A stretch of DNA of 29,548 bases, from the NCBI GenBank assembly GCA_902768065.1, contig CACXJP010000008.1, positions 1 through 29,548 of the forward strand. The letters run 5' to 3'. Shown piece after piece: positions 1 to 7,177 of this stretch (position 1 is its first letter; the number at the start of each line of letters is the position of its first letter). Position numbers and translations under genes: made by a program. The notes under the pieces are model-generated. The model was not told where the DNA came from and ran no database searches. It worked only from the letters and a program-made list of their open reading frames with translations. The stretch comes from an uncultured Erysipelotrichaceae bacterium (lineage in GTDB: Bacteria; Bacillota_I; Bacilli_A; RF39; UBA660).

Positions 1-1
1 T

Positions 2-184
2 TATAAAGGTGATGTTCCATGTATAGAAATAAATATAGAAGAATTGAATCCATATAATATTGCAAATATAATCTACTTCTTTCAATTATCCGCAGCATTC
101 TCTGCATATCTATTTGGCGTAGAGCCATTTGATCAACCAGGTGTTGAAATATATAAACAAGAAGTAAGAGAGTCTCTAAACTAA
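2..184 (+). CDS. pgi: Glucose-6-phosphate isomerase, C-terminal end (partial)
   Basis: The window opens inside this gene; about 60 C-terminal residues are visible, ending at TAA 182-184. The segment FGVEPFDQPGVEIYKQ is the characteristic C-terminal helix of Pgi, the cytoplasmic enzyme interconverting glucose 6-phosphate and fructose 6-phosphate in glycolysis. Upstream residues QLSAAFSAYL also match the family. Catalytic residues lie outside the window, so activity cannot be judged. The stop is one base before the next gene's ATG, which suggests co-transcription with the PAP2 gene, although no functional link is evident. Confidence 0.88.
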   Translation, partial: YKGDVPCIEINIEELNPYNIANIIYFFQLSAAFSAYLFGVEPFDQPGVEIYKQEVRESLN

Positions 185-185
185 T

Positions 186-815
186 ATGAAAAAAAGAAAA
201 ATAATGGGACTCATTCTTTTAATAGGTTTTATTGTTTTAACAATATTGTTACTTACAAATAATATTTCATCATTTGATGATTTTATATATAAATACTTTT
301 TTCAAATGAGAAATAAATTTTTTGATATATTCTTTATTTTCTTCACAAGATTAGGAGATATTATTCCAGTAACAATAATAACAATATGTCTGTTAATGAT
401 TTTTAATAAAGAAGATAGATATATTTTGGGAAGTAGTATGATAATTACATTGCTTATTAATCAAGGACTTAAATATATTATTCAAAGACCACGTCCACCT
501 CTAGAAGAAAGATTAATATCTCAAAGTGGTTATTCCTACCCAAGTGGACATTCAATGATGGCAATGTGTTTATATGGAGTTTTGATATATTTAATTAATA
601 CAAAGTTAAAAAATAAAAAGCTTAAAATAATATTAACAATAATTTTATCAATTATAATTTTATTAATTGGAGTAAGTAGAATATATGTAAGAGTACATTA
701 TCCAAGTGATGTATTAGGTGCTTATCTCCTAACAATTCTGATATTAATAATAAATATAACATTAATAAATAATCATATTAGGGGGAATATGAATGAAAAG
801 GATGATGATAAGTAG
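186..815 (+). CDS. PAP2-family membrane phosphatase
   Basis: A 209-residue integral membrane protein with about six hydrophobic segments and the complete three-part PAP2 signature: KYIIQRPRPP (KX6RP), SYPSGHS (PSGH) and SRIYVRVHYPSD (SRX5HX3D), including both catalytic histidines. Family members remove phosphate from lipid phosphates or undecaprenyl pyrophosphate at the outer membrane face, so recycling of the peptidoglycan carrier is one plausible role; the substrate cannot be read from sequence. It begins one base after the pgi stop with only a weak ribosome site, and its last 23 bases overlap the next gene, which suggests translational coupling. Confidence 0.88.
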   Translation: MKKRKIMGLILLIGFIVLTILLLTNNISSFDDFIYKYFFQMRNKFFDIFFIFFTRLGDIIPVTIITICLLMIFNKEDRYILGSSMIITLLINQGLKYIIQRPRPPLEERLISQSGYSYPSGHSMMAMCLYGVLIYLINTKLKNKKLKIILTIILSIIILLIGVSRIYVRVHYPSDVLGAYLLTILILIINITLINNHIRGNMNEKDDDK

Positions 816-1467
816 TTTTTATAATACTTTAATAGATAAAGAAGATGCTATTCCTATGTCAACTATGTTAGAAATAGATAAATTAAGAAAAAAAGGAATA
901 CTCTTTTCAGTATGTACAAATAGAGATAAAGAAGATGTTTTATATTATAATCATGACTATCCATTTATAGATTATATTATTTCTTTTAATGGGAACTATA
1001 TATATGATGTAAACAATGATAAATGTATATATAGTAACCCTCTAAAAACACGTGTTATTAAAGAGATAGAAAAACTATTTAATGACTCTAAGATGATATA
1101 TTATAAAGAAGATAATATGGTATATAAAATAGAAATAGAAGTCAGTAAAAAGAAAATATGTACAATAAATAAATTGTCTAATATTGATGTATATAGTTCA
1201 ATATTTAAATATAATAAAGAATATTTTATTGAAATAACTTCATCAAATATAGCAAATGCAGTAAAATACTTATCAACAAAATTAAAATTATCACCAACAG
1301 ACATTGCTTCTGTTATAGGAAATCTATCAGAAAAAGAATTAATAGATAATATTGAAAATACTTATGTAGTAAGCAATTCTCCTAAAGAATTAAAAAAATT
1401 AACAAGTAAAAAAACTAAATCAAATAATTCTAAAGGAGTAGAAAATATTATAAAAAAATATAATTAA
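793..1467 (+). CDS. Cof-type HAD-like protein lacking catalytic residues
   Basis: A 224-residue protein whose layout matches Cof-type (class IIB) HAD phosphatases: an N-terminal strand and TLID turn, a FSVCTNR motif-II strand, a DYIISFNGNYIYD segment like the family's 'NGA' region, and a C-terminal GVENIIKKY like the usual DGVA..I ending. Motif I, normally DxDGT/LL, reads SSFYNTLID, so both nucleophile/acid aspartates are gone. Motif IV, normally GDxxND, reads GNLSEKE. It is therefore probably catalytically dead, either a binding or regulatory remnant or a decaying gene with an intact frame. The start at 793 has a GGGGG ribosome site seven bases upstream and overlaps the PAP2 gene. Fold assignment is fairly safe; function is unknown. 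Confidence 0.7.
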   Translation: MKRMMISSFYNTLIDKEDAIPMSTMLEIDKLRKKGILFSVCTNRDKEDVLYYNHDYPFIDYIISFNGNYIYDVNNDKCIYSNPLKTRVIKEIEKLFNDSKMIYYKEDNMVYKIEIEVSKKKICTINKLSNIDVYSSIFKYNKEYFIEITSSNIANAVKYLSTKLKLSPTDIASVIGNLSEKELIDNIENTYVVSNSPKELKKLTSKKTKSNNSKGVENIIKKYN

Positions 1468-1497
1468 TAGAATACTAGTTATAGTATTCTATTTTTG
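1468..1497 (+). terminator. Intrinsic terminator after the HAD-like gene
   Basis: A ten-base-pair stem TAGAATACTA / TAGTATTCTA with loop GTTA, followed by ATTTTTG, directly after the stop. It closes the pgi-PAP2-HAD unit. Confidence 0.8.
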
Positions 1498-1504
1498 TTA
1501 TAAT
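1496..1504 (+). promoter_or_regulatory. Extended -10 promoter for the rluD-nagZ operon
   Basis: TGTTATAAT is an extended -10 (TGnTATAAT) directly after the terminator U-run, with no convincing -35. It would start transcription near 1511, just ahead of the ribosome site GGAGGGG before ATG 1527. Confidence 0.55.
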
Positions 1505-1526
1505 ATGTATAGATGGAGGGGATACT

Positions 1527-2375
1527 ATGAAATTAATAGTAGAAAAAGATGGTGAATTATTGGACTATCTGTATAGTAAATTAGACATGCCAAAAAAAAG
1601 GATTAAACAATATTTAACTCATGGAGCTATATTTGTAAATAATAATAGAACCACTAAGTATAATTATAAATTAGTGCCAGGTATGAATATTGTAATAGAT
1701 ACTGATAATAAAAATAAAAAGACTTTACCATTTGATATATTATTTGAAGATGACCATATTATTGTAGTAAACAAACCAAGTGGACTCCTTACAATTGCAA
1801 CCAATAAAGAAAGAGATAAAACTTTATATCATATAGTAAGAGAATATCTAGTTAGTAAAGATAAAAATTCAAGAGTTTTTATAGTTCATAGATTAGATAA
1901 AGATACAAGTGGAATAGTAGTTTTAGCAAAAGATGAAAAAACAAAAAATAAGTTACAAGAAAATTGGAACGAATATGTTTCATTAAGAGAATATATTGCA
2001 ATTGTATATGGACAAATGTCAAAAGAAAGCGATAGGATTGTTCAGAATTTAAAAGAAACAAAAACAAATTTAGTATATGTTTCTAGAAATGATGATGGAA
2101 AAGAAGCTATAACTAATTATAAAGTTATAAAAGCAAATGACAATTATTCAGAACTATCAATTAACATAGAAACAGGAAGAAAAAATCAGATAAGAGTTGC
2201 AATGGCATCAATAAAACATCCGATAGTTGGTGATAAAAAGTATGGAGATCCAAAAGATAAGGAATCTAGATTATTCCTTCATGCAAATAGATTAAAAATG
2301 TATTATCCAGAAATAAAAAAAAAATTATTGTTTGAAACACCAATTCCAAATGAATTCAAAAGAATAATAAAATAA
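1527..2375 (+). CDS. RluA/RluD-family 23S rRNA pseudouridine synthase
   Basis: A 282-residue protein with an N-terminal S4 RNA-binding domain (residues about 1-60, including RIKQYLTHGAIFVNN) and a catalytic domain carrying the family signature HRLDKDTSGIVVLAK. The first Asp after HRL is the catalytic aspartate; GRKNQIRV and KYGDP follow as expected. Members isomerise uridines to pseudouridine in 23S rRNA. An S4 domain fits RluC/RluD rather than RluA, but the target uridines cannot be assigned. It is the first gene after its own promoter, and the next gene starts 10 bases downstream, so an operon with nagZ and two further genes is likely. Confidence 0.9.
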   Translation: MKLIVEKDGELLDYLYSKLDMPKKRIKQYLTHGAIFVNNNRTTKYNYKLVPGMNIVIDTDNKNKKTLPFDILFEDDHIIVVNKPSGLLTIATNKERDKTLYHIVREYLVSKDKNSRVFIVHRLDKDTSGIVVLAKDEKTKNKLQENWNEYVSLREYIAIVYGQMSKESDRIVQNLKETKTNLVYVSRNDDGKEAITNYKVIKANDNYSELSINIETGRKNQIRVAMASIKHPIVGDKKYGDPKDKESRLFLHANRLKMYYPEIKKKLLFETPIPNEFKRIIK

Positions 2376-2385
2376 GGAGAATTAA

Positions 2386-3546
2386 ATGAAAAAAATAATT
2401 TCCCTAATAATAGTTATAATAGTTTTATTGGTAGGATTCTATATAATTGAAAACAAGTATGGATTGTTAGAAAAAAAGAATCTATCATCAAATAAAACAA
2501 AAAAGAAGTATAAAGAAATTTCAGATGGAATTTTTAAAGATTATTATAAACAAGCTCAGGATATGGTAGATGAAATGACTATTGAAGAAAAAATAGGTCA
2601 GCTTTTCTTAGTCAGATATGAGAAAAATGATACTACATACTTGAATAATTTTTATCCAAGTGGATATATTCTATTTGCCAAAGACTTTAATAATCATACA
2701 AAAGAACAAATGGCTAAAGAACTAAAGGATTTACAAGGAATAAGTAAATATCCTCTAATATTAGGCGTTGATGAAGAAGGTGGCTATGTTACAAGAGTAA
2801 GCAGATACCCAGCTTATAGAAGTGAAAAATTTAAATCGCCAAGAGATTATTATCTTGAAGGCGGTTATGATTTATTAGAACAAACAGAAAAAGAAAAAGC
2901 TGAACTTCTAAAAAGTATAGGTCTTAATCTAAATTTGGCACCAGTTGCAGATATATCAACAAATGAGGATGACTTTATATATATAAGAACATTTGGTGAA
3001 GATGCAGATAAAACAAGTGAATATGTAACAAAAATGGTTGGTTATGCTAATAGTAATAAGATTAATTCTACATTAAAACATTTTCCGGGCTATGGAAATA
3101 ATACAGATACACATACAGGAGTAGCAATAGATAAAAGAGAATATAGCGCCTTTGAAGAAAATGATTATAAACCATTTGAAGCAGGAATTAAAGCTAATGT
3201 ACCATCTATCTTAATATCTCATAATATTGTTACCTGTTTAGATGAAAACACACCATCATCTTTAAGCAGTAAAGTAATAGGTGAATTAAGAAATAAATTA
3301 GGTTTTACTGGAATAATAATGACAGATGATTTAGCAATGGATGCTGTAAAAGAATATGTTGATAATGGAAAAGCTGCTACAATGGCAATAAATGCTGGGA
3401 ATGATATGATTATAACAAGTGATTTTATGTCAATGAAAAATGAGCTTATTAATTCAGTAAAGAGCAAAGAAATATCTGAAGATACAATAAATAAGGCCGT
3501 AACAAGAGTTATTGCTTGGAAGTACTACAGTGGTTTATTAAAATAA
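2386..3546 (+). CDS. Membrane-anchored GH3 beta-N-acetylhexosaminidase (NagZ-like)
   Basis: A 386-residue glycoside hydrolase family 3 protein with an N-terminal membrane anchor or signal (residues about 3-21), so the catalytic domain lies outside the membrane. Family landmarks in order are VDEEGG, the acid/base loop KHFPGYGNNTDTH (from about residue 230, with the D-T-H dyad), and the nucleophile segment IMTDDLAMD (Asp about 314). NagZ enzymes release N-acetylglucosamine from muropeptides; in Gram-positives the exported form works in cell-wall recycling. It has a single catalytic domain of usual length without a C-terminal extension. The role in wall turnover is inferred from the family. Confidence 0.87.
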   Translation: MKKIISLIIVIIVLLVGFYIIENKYGLLEKKNLSSNKTKKKYKEISDGIFKDYYKQAQDMVDEMTIEEKIGQLFLVRYEKNDTTYLNNFYPSGYILFAKDFNNHTKEQMAKELKDLQGISKYPLILGVDEEGGYVTRVSRYPAYRSEKFKSPRDYYLEGGYDLLEQTEKEKAELLKSIGLNLNLAPVADISTNEDDFIYIRTFGEDADKTSEYVTKMVGYANSNKINSTLKHFPGYGNNTDTHTGVAIDKREYSAFEENDYKPFEAGIKANVPSILISHNIVTCLDENTPSSLSSKVIGELRNKLGFTGIIMTDDLAMDAVKEYVDNGKAATMAINAGNDMIITSDFMSMKNELINSVKSKEISEDTINKAVTRVIAWKYYSGLLK

Positions 3547-3556
3547 GAGGAATAAT

Positions 3557-4237
3557 ATGAAAAAAGTATATTACAATGCATATGATGAAAGATATAAAAA
3601 AGTTCACGAAAAAAAATTATCTTGGACAGTAGATAACAACTCAGAAATTATAGAAAAAACTATAAATAAATATAATATATCTAAAGATTCAATAATATTA
3701 GAAATTGGCTGTGGAGAAGGTCGAGATGCCAGATATTTATTGAATAAAGGATATAATGTATCTGCAACAGATGTATCTAAAGAAGCAATTAGATATTGCA
3801 AAGAACACGATAAAGAACATTCGACCAATTATAGTGTCTTAGATGTATTAGATAATAGTGATAATCAAGAATATGACTTTATATATTCTATTGCTTGTAT
3901 TCACATGTTAGTACCAGATGAAGATAGAACTAAGTATTACGACTTTATATATAATCATCTAAAAAAAGATGGATTAGCATTAATACTAAGCATGGGTGAT
4001 GGACAAATAGAAAGTAAAAGTAATATTTCAGATGCGTATAATGAAGTCAAAAGAGTTCATACAGAAACAAAAGAAGAAATGCTTTTACCAGCAACAAGTT
4101 GTAGAATTGTAAATATGGATAATTTTATAAAAGAAGCAAAAAGTAGTAATTTGAAAATATTAGAATCTGGAGTAACAAGCATTATTCCAGAATTTAATGA
4201 GATAATGTATATTGTTGTAAAAAAGGAGTCAGTATGA
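3557..4237 (+). CDS. Class I SAM-dependent methyltransferase
   Basis: A 226-residue Rossmann-fold methyltransferase. Motif I is ILEIGCGEGRDARYL (SAM-binding glycine loop), followed by an acidic strand end NVSATDVS and a YDFIYSIACIHM segment. The layout resembles TehB-like or UbiE-like small-molecule methyltransferases, but nothing identifies the acceptor. The stop overlaps the next gene's start (ATGA at 4234), showing translational coupling. It is the third gene of the 1527-4626 operon. Confidence 0.8.
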   Translation: MKKVYYNAYDERYKKVHEKKLSWTVDNNSEIIEKTINKYNISKDSIILEIGCGEGRDARYLLNKGYNVSATDVSKEAIRYCKEHDKEHSTNYSVLDVLDNSDNQEYDFIYSIACIHMLVPDEDRTKYYDFIYNHLKKDGLALILSMGDGQIESKSNISDAYNEVKRVHTETKEEMLLPATSCRIVNMDNFIKEAKSSNLKILESGVTSIIPEFNEIMYIVVKKESV

Positions 4238-4626
4238 GTAAGAAAGAATTGATAGATAAGATGGAAAAATCAGATTTTATAAATAATAATAATTATAAAG
4301 TAGTTGAGGTTATTGAGGGAAAGAAAGCTATTCTAAAAGGATTAATAACAGAAACATCGAATAATCCATATAATATAGCACATGGAGGATTTGTATTTGG
4401 ATTAGGTGATACAGCAATGGGAATAGCCGCAGCATCAACTGGTAGAACAGCAGTTACTCTTTCAGCAACTATAAACTATTTAAAACCATCAACAGGTAAA
4501 TACTTGATTGCAGAAGCAGAAATAATAAGAAGTGGTAAAACTACTTGCTATTTAAGAACAAACATTTATAATGATAAAGAAAATCTAGTAGCTACAATGG
4601 ATTCAAATTATTACTATGTTAAGTAA
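4234..4626 (+). CDS. PaaI-type hotdog-fold thioesterase
   Basis: A 130-residue single-hotdog protein. The NIAHGGFVFGLGDTAMGIA segment carries the HGG-x(6,8)-D active-site pattern of PaaI-like acyl-CoA thioesterases, followed by the SATINYLKPSTG strand and the R-G-K-T strand typical of the fold. Such enzymes hydrolyse acyl-CoA thioesters, often to relieve stalled aromatic or fatty acyl-CoA; the substrate here is unknown. It overlaps the methyltransferase by four bases and ends the operon. Confidence 0.83.
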   Translation: MSKKELIDKMEKSDFINNNNYKVVEVIEGKKAILKGLITETSNNPYNIAHGGFVFGLGDTAMGIAAASTGRTAVTLSATINYLKPSTGKYLIAEAEIIRSGKTTCYLRTNIYNDKENLVATMDSNYYYVK

Positions 4627-4699
4627 ATGTAAAGGGAGCAGATGAATATGTTAATTTACATGTAAATATATCTACTTTCTTTTATTTGAAAAAAACAAG

Positions 4700-4708
4700 T
4701 GTTATAAT
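4700..4708 (+). promoter_or_regulatory. Extended -10 promoter before the PP2C gene
   Basis: TGTTATAAT is an extended -10 (hexamer 4703-4708). It predicts a start near 4715, downstream of the in-frame TTG at 4686, which supports the later ATG at 4746 as the translation start. Confidence 0.6.
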
Positions 4709-4745
4709 ACAAAATAGATTAATATTTATTAGGTTGGGGATCAAA

Positions 4746-5546
4746 ATGAAATTACTACAGACAGAAACAAATATAGGTTTAATAAGAAAAACAAATGAAG
4801 ATTCCGTAATTGCCATTAATCATCCGAAACAAAAAGATATTATTTTAATGGCAGTAGCAGATGGAATGGGCGGGAAAGAACATGGTGATCTTGCATCAAA
4901 CTATGTAATAAAGACCTTAGAAAAATGGTTCAAAGAAAAAGATCCTAAAACACTTAATAATATTAATAAAACTGAGGAATTATTAGAAAATCTTGTATAT
5001 AGAATTAATGAAGATTTGATAAAAAAATATAAAGAGAATCATACAGGTACAACACTTTGTCTTGCACTAGTTAATAAAACAAAGACTCTATTTATTAATG
5101 TAGGAGATTCAAGAGGATACATTTATAAAAATAACAAATTAATTCAAGTAACTGAAGATGATTCAGATGTTTGGTTTTATTACAAATATGGTGCTTGCAA
5201 AAAAGATGATTTAAGATATTTCTTTAATAATAATATAATAACCGCATGCATTGGACTTACAGAAGACTTATGCAAAGTATCTTCTTATATAGTTGATAAC
5301 GATTATGATATAGCAATGTTATTTACAGATGGTGTGACAGATATTATAACTGACAAAAAAATTCTTAAATTAATTAAGAAAAATGCTAAAAGAAGAATTC
5401 TTGCTAGTATCATAAATGAGGCAGTTAATATAGATCAAAATCTAAGAATACCATTACGTCTAAAAAGAAAAAAATATTCAAAATATATTCTTCCATTTAA
5501 GGGAAGAGATAATGCCACAGGTGCAATATTTATAAAAGAAGTATAA
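4746..5546 (+). CDS. PP2C-family serine/threonine protein phosphatase
   Basis: From ATG 4746 (ribosome site GGGGA) this is a 266-residue PP2C phosphatase; the upstream in-frame TTG at 4686 is rejected because it precedes the promoter. Conserved blocks are TNEDS (residues about 16-20), VADGMGGKEHGD (about 38-48, metal-binding Asp), GTTLCLALV, INVGDSRGYIY, FTDGVTD and a terminal GRDNAT, so the metal-binding set looks intact. It removes phosphate from Ser/Thr of proteins using Mn2+/Mg2+. It sits beside type VII secretion genes, and the EssC here has an FHA-like N-terminus, a fold that can read phosphothreonine. Control of secretion by phosphorylation is therefore conceivable, but no kinase lies in this window. 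Confidence 0.85.
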   Translation: MKLLQTETNIGLIRKTNEDSVIAINHPKQKDIILMAVADGMGGKEHGDLASNYVIKTLEKWFKEKDPKTLNNINKTEELLENLVYRINEDLIKKYKENHTGTTLCLALVNKTKTLFINVGDSRGYIYKNNKLIQVTEDDSDVWFYYKYGACKKDDLRYFFNNNIITACIGLTEDLCKVSSYIVDNDYDIAMLFTDGVTDIITDKKILKLIKKNAKRRILASIINEAVNIDQNLRIPLRLKRKKYSKYILPFKGRDNATGAIFIKEV

Positions 5547-5588
5547 TTATTATAAAAATTCTCACTATATTAATAGGAGGATTTTTTT

Positions 5589-6095
5589 ATGAAAAAAACA
5601 ATATATTTATTTATTATTTTGTTAATTATACTTACAGGATGTAAGAGTGTTAATAACACACCAACTAAGAGGGTAGAATCATTTTTAAGTGATTATCAAA
5701 ATCTTAATCCAAGTGTAATTGAAAGACTGGATAATGAAATAAATAAAGAAAAACTATCAAAGGACCAAAAGAAAAAATACAAAGATTTAATGAAAAAACA
5801 ATATCAGAATTTATCATATAAAATAGAAAAAGAAGAAATATCTGATAAAACAGCAACAGTTGATGTGGAAATAGAGGTACTAAATTATAATTATTCCATC
5901 TTAAACTCTAAAAAATACTTTAAAGAGCATCCTGATGAAATAGATAATTATGAAGAATATATGCTAAAAGAATTAGAAAAAGTGTCTAATAAAATTAAGT
6001 ATTCAATTAGCTTTAACCTTACAGAATATGATGGATTATGGGAATTAGATGAAATAGATAATTATACAATTAGAAAAATACATGGATTATACTAG
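5589..6095 (+). CDS. Lipoprotein of the type VII secretion locus
   Basis: A 168-residue predicted lipoprotein: a short basic start, a hydrophobic core and lipobox LTGC (Cys18). The mature part is highly charged and helical at first (residues about 25-75), then has alternating strands (KTATVDVEIEVLNYN, YSISFNLTEYDGLWELDEID). This helix-plus-sheet pattern resembles NTF2-like/DUF4878-type lipoproteins, but I do not recognise the family firmly. A strong ribosome site AGGAGG precedes the ATG. It lies between the PP2C gene and the WXG100 genes, so involvement in secretion at the outer membrane face is possible, by position only. Confidence 0.6.
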   Translation: MKKTIYLFIILLIILTGCKSVNNTPTKRVESFLSDYQNLNPSVIERLDNEINKEKLSKDQKKKYKDLMKKQYQNLSYKIEKEEISDKTATVDVEIEVLNYNYSILNSKKYFKEHPDEIDNYEEYMLKELEKVSNKIKYSISFNLTEYDGLWELDEIDNYTIRKIHGLY

Positions 6096-6127
6096 TGTAA
6101 AGGGTAGGCTATATACATTTTTTTTTA

Positions 6128-6155
6128 TTGAATATTGTTAAGACTATGCTATAAT
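6128..6155 (+). promoter_or_regulatory. Strong promoter for the WXG100 gene pair
   Basis: TTGAAT (6128-6133), a 16-base spacer, then TATAAT (6150-6155) with an upstream TG (extended -10, TGCTATAAT). Transcription would begin near 6162, giving a leader of about 50 bases to ATG 6211. It looks like the strongest promoter of the locus, as expected for abundant secreted substrates. Confidence 0.75.
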
Positions 6156-6210
6156 TAACATATAAGATACTATGAGAATATGTTCTCTAATATGGAAGGT
6201 GGTGAAAATA

Positions 6211-6519
6211 ATGGCTTTAGATATGTCTAATGCTACATATGCAAGAAGTACAAGCGGAGCAAAGAAATTAAAAGAAACTTCATTCGCACAAGATATTGCA
6301 AAATTAAGAAAAGCCGTAACTGGTGATAAATATTCAAATATTAAGAAAGCTGTTGATGCAAACTGGGTTGGTGCTGATGCAAATGATTTCTTAAATGATA
6401 TAGCAAAATTAAGAAATGATATATTAGATAGAATTAGTAAATTACAAAAATGGTTTGATCAAGCAGTTGATTCAGAAGCAAAAGAATTTGCTTCATTCCA
6501 ATCAAAAAATGTTAAATAA
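6211..6519 (+). CDS. WXG100-family type VII secretion substrate
   Basis: From ATG 6211 (ribosome site GGAAGGTGGTG) this is a 102-residue, all-helical acidic/basic protein with no signal peptide. It has the classic WXG100 plan: two helices joined by a turn at mid-protein with W52-V53-G54 (NWVGADANDF). An in-frame ATG at 6172 would add 13 residues but has no ribosome site. WXG100 proteins are exported as helical-hairpin dimers by EssC-type ATPases and often act as partners for toxins. The next gene encodes a probable dimer partner, and essC-esaB lie immediately beyond on the other strand. No YxxxD/E tail is evident here. Confidence 0.85.
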   Translation: MALDMSNATYARSTSGAKKLKETSFAQDIAKLRKAVTGDKYSNIKKAVDANWVGADANDFLNDIAKLRNDILDRISKLQKWFDQAVDSEAKEFASFQSKNVK

Positions 6520-6546
6520 TTATAAATAATAAAGGAAGTGATTAAG

Positions 6547-6867
6547 TTGGCAGATATTACTGGTATTAACATAGCCAAAGTAGGAACAATTAAAGAAGCA
6601 ATCACTGCTTGGCGTAAAGAAATTGAAGCAGTTGATATTATTTCTTCATCAAAACAAGTCGCAGTAGCTGTTAAAGGAACTAATAAAGAAGCAGAAGTTA
6701 AATCATTGTGTCAATCTATGACATCATACGTTAAGAATTTAACTAGAAAATTAGAGGACTATAACAAAAGATTAGATGAAGTTATAGCTGCTTATAAGAA
6801 AAATGATTCTACAGCATCAAAAACATTATCTGATGCAAAAGTTGCAGTAAATCAATTAAAGAGCTAA
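6547..6867 (+). CDS. WXG100-like partner protein with YxxxD tail
   Basis: The ribosome site AAAGGAAGTG (6531-6540) points to a TTG start at 6547, giving 106 residues; the GTG at 6538 lies inside that site. The protein is helical and of WXG100 size, but the central turn reads V42-K43-G44 (AVKGTNKEAEV) instead of W-x-G. A YKKND sequence (Y83-D87) matches the YxxxD/E export signal of type VII substrates, which the neighbouring WXG protein lacks. The two are therefore a plausible heterodimer, one carrying WxG and the other the export signal, as in EsxA/EsxB-like pairs. The family assignment is inferred from size, fold pattern and context. Confidence 0.65.
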   Translation: MADITGINIAKVGTIKEAITAWRKEIEAVDIISSSKQVAVAVKGTNKEAEVKSLCQSMTSYVKNLTRKLEDYNKRLDEVIAAYKKNDSTASKTLSDAKVAVNQLKS

Positions 6868-6886
6868 TATATGTGCTCTTTTTTTA
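6858..6886 (+). terminator. Terminator of the WXG100 operon
   Basis: Stem AAAGAGC / GCTCTTT with a ten-base loop, followed by a T-run. It overlaps the stop codon of the second WXG-type gene. Confidence 0.75.
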
Positions 6887-6888
6887 TG

Positions 6889-6916
6889 AAAAAAAACAGA
6901 CATATTTGTCTGTTTT
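6889..6916 (-). terminator. Terminator of the essC-esaB operon
   Basis: A ten-base-pair stem AAAACAGACA / TGTCTGTTTT with a four-base loop. On the minus strand it runs into eight U residues, ending transcription that comes from esaB. With the terminator at 6858-6886 it insulates the convergent operons. Confidence 0.75.
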
Positions 6917-7175
6917 ATTTTGATAATAATACTAATAAAGTACCATTTCTAATATTTGTATTTGCAAGAAGAATGTCTGAGGTATAGAGCTCTTTAGTAG
7001 TTAAATTATATAATCTATTATCTTTTGATAATGTGAATTCACCATCGGTTAATTCATTTATTAATTTGTTTAATAGGATGATTATATTTCCGATTTTTTT
7101 ATTAATTGGTAAATAGACATCAAAGTTTTTATCTATTTCTGGTACATTAATATTAACTAATACTTTATTATTCAT
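6915..7175 (-). CDS. esaB: YukD/EsaB ubiquitin-like type VII secretion protein
   Basis: An 86-residue protein with a beta-grasp pattern: opening strand KVLVNINVPEIDKNFDVYLP, a central helix KIGNIIILLNKLINEL, then strands ending NIRNGTLLVLLSK. The 'G-x-x-L' ending and length match EsaB/YukD, the small ubiquitin-like cytoplasmic component of Firmicutes type VII (T7SSb) systems. It starts two bases after the essC stop, with its AGGAGG ribosome site inside the last codons of essC, so the two are one translationally coupled operon. EsaB is required for or regulates T7SS activity in studied species; the mechanism is not settled. Confidence 0.82.
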   Translation of the reverse strand: MNNKVLVNINVPEIDKNFDVYLPINKKIGNIIILLNKLINELTDGEFTLSKDNRLYNLTTKELYTSDILLANTNIRNGTLLVLLSK

Positions 7176-7177
7176 AA

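Noticed and set aside
4618..4668. Inverted repeat ATGTAAA / TTTACAT after the thioesterase gene
   Set aside because: The loop is long and no T-run follows, so it is not a convincing terminator; an operator role is possible but unsupported.
4686..4745. In-frame TTG start 60 bases upstream of the PP2C ATG
   Set aside because: It lies upstream of the extended -10 promoter and has no ribosome site; the family alignment begins at MKLLQTETNIG.
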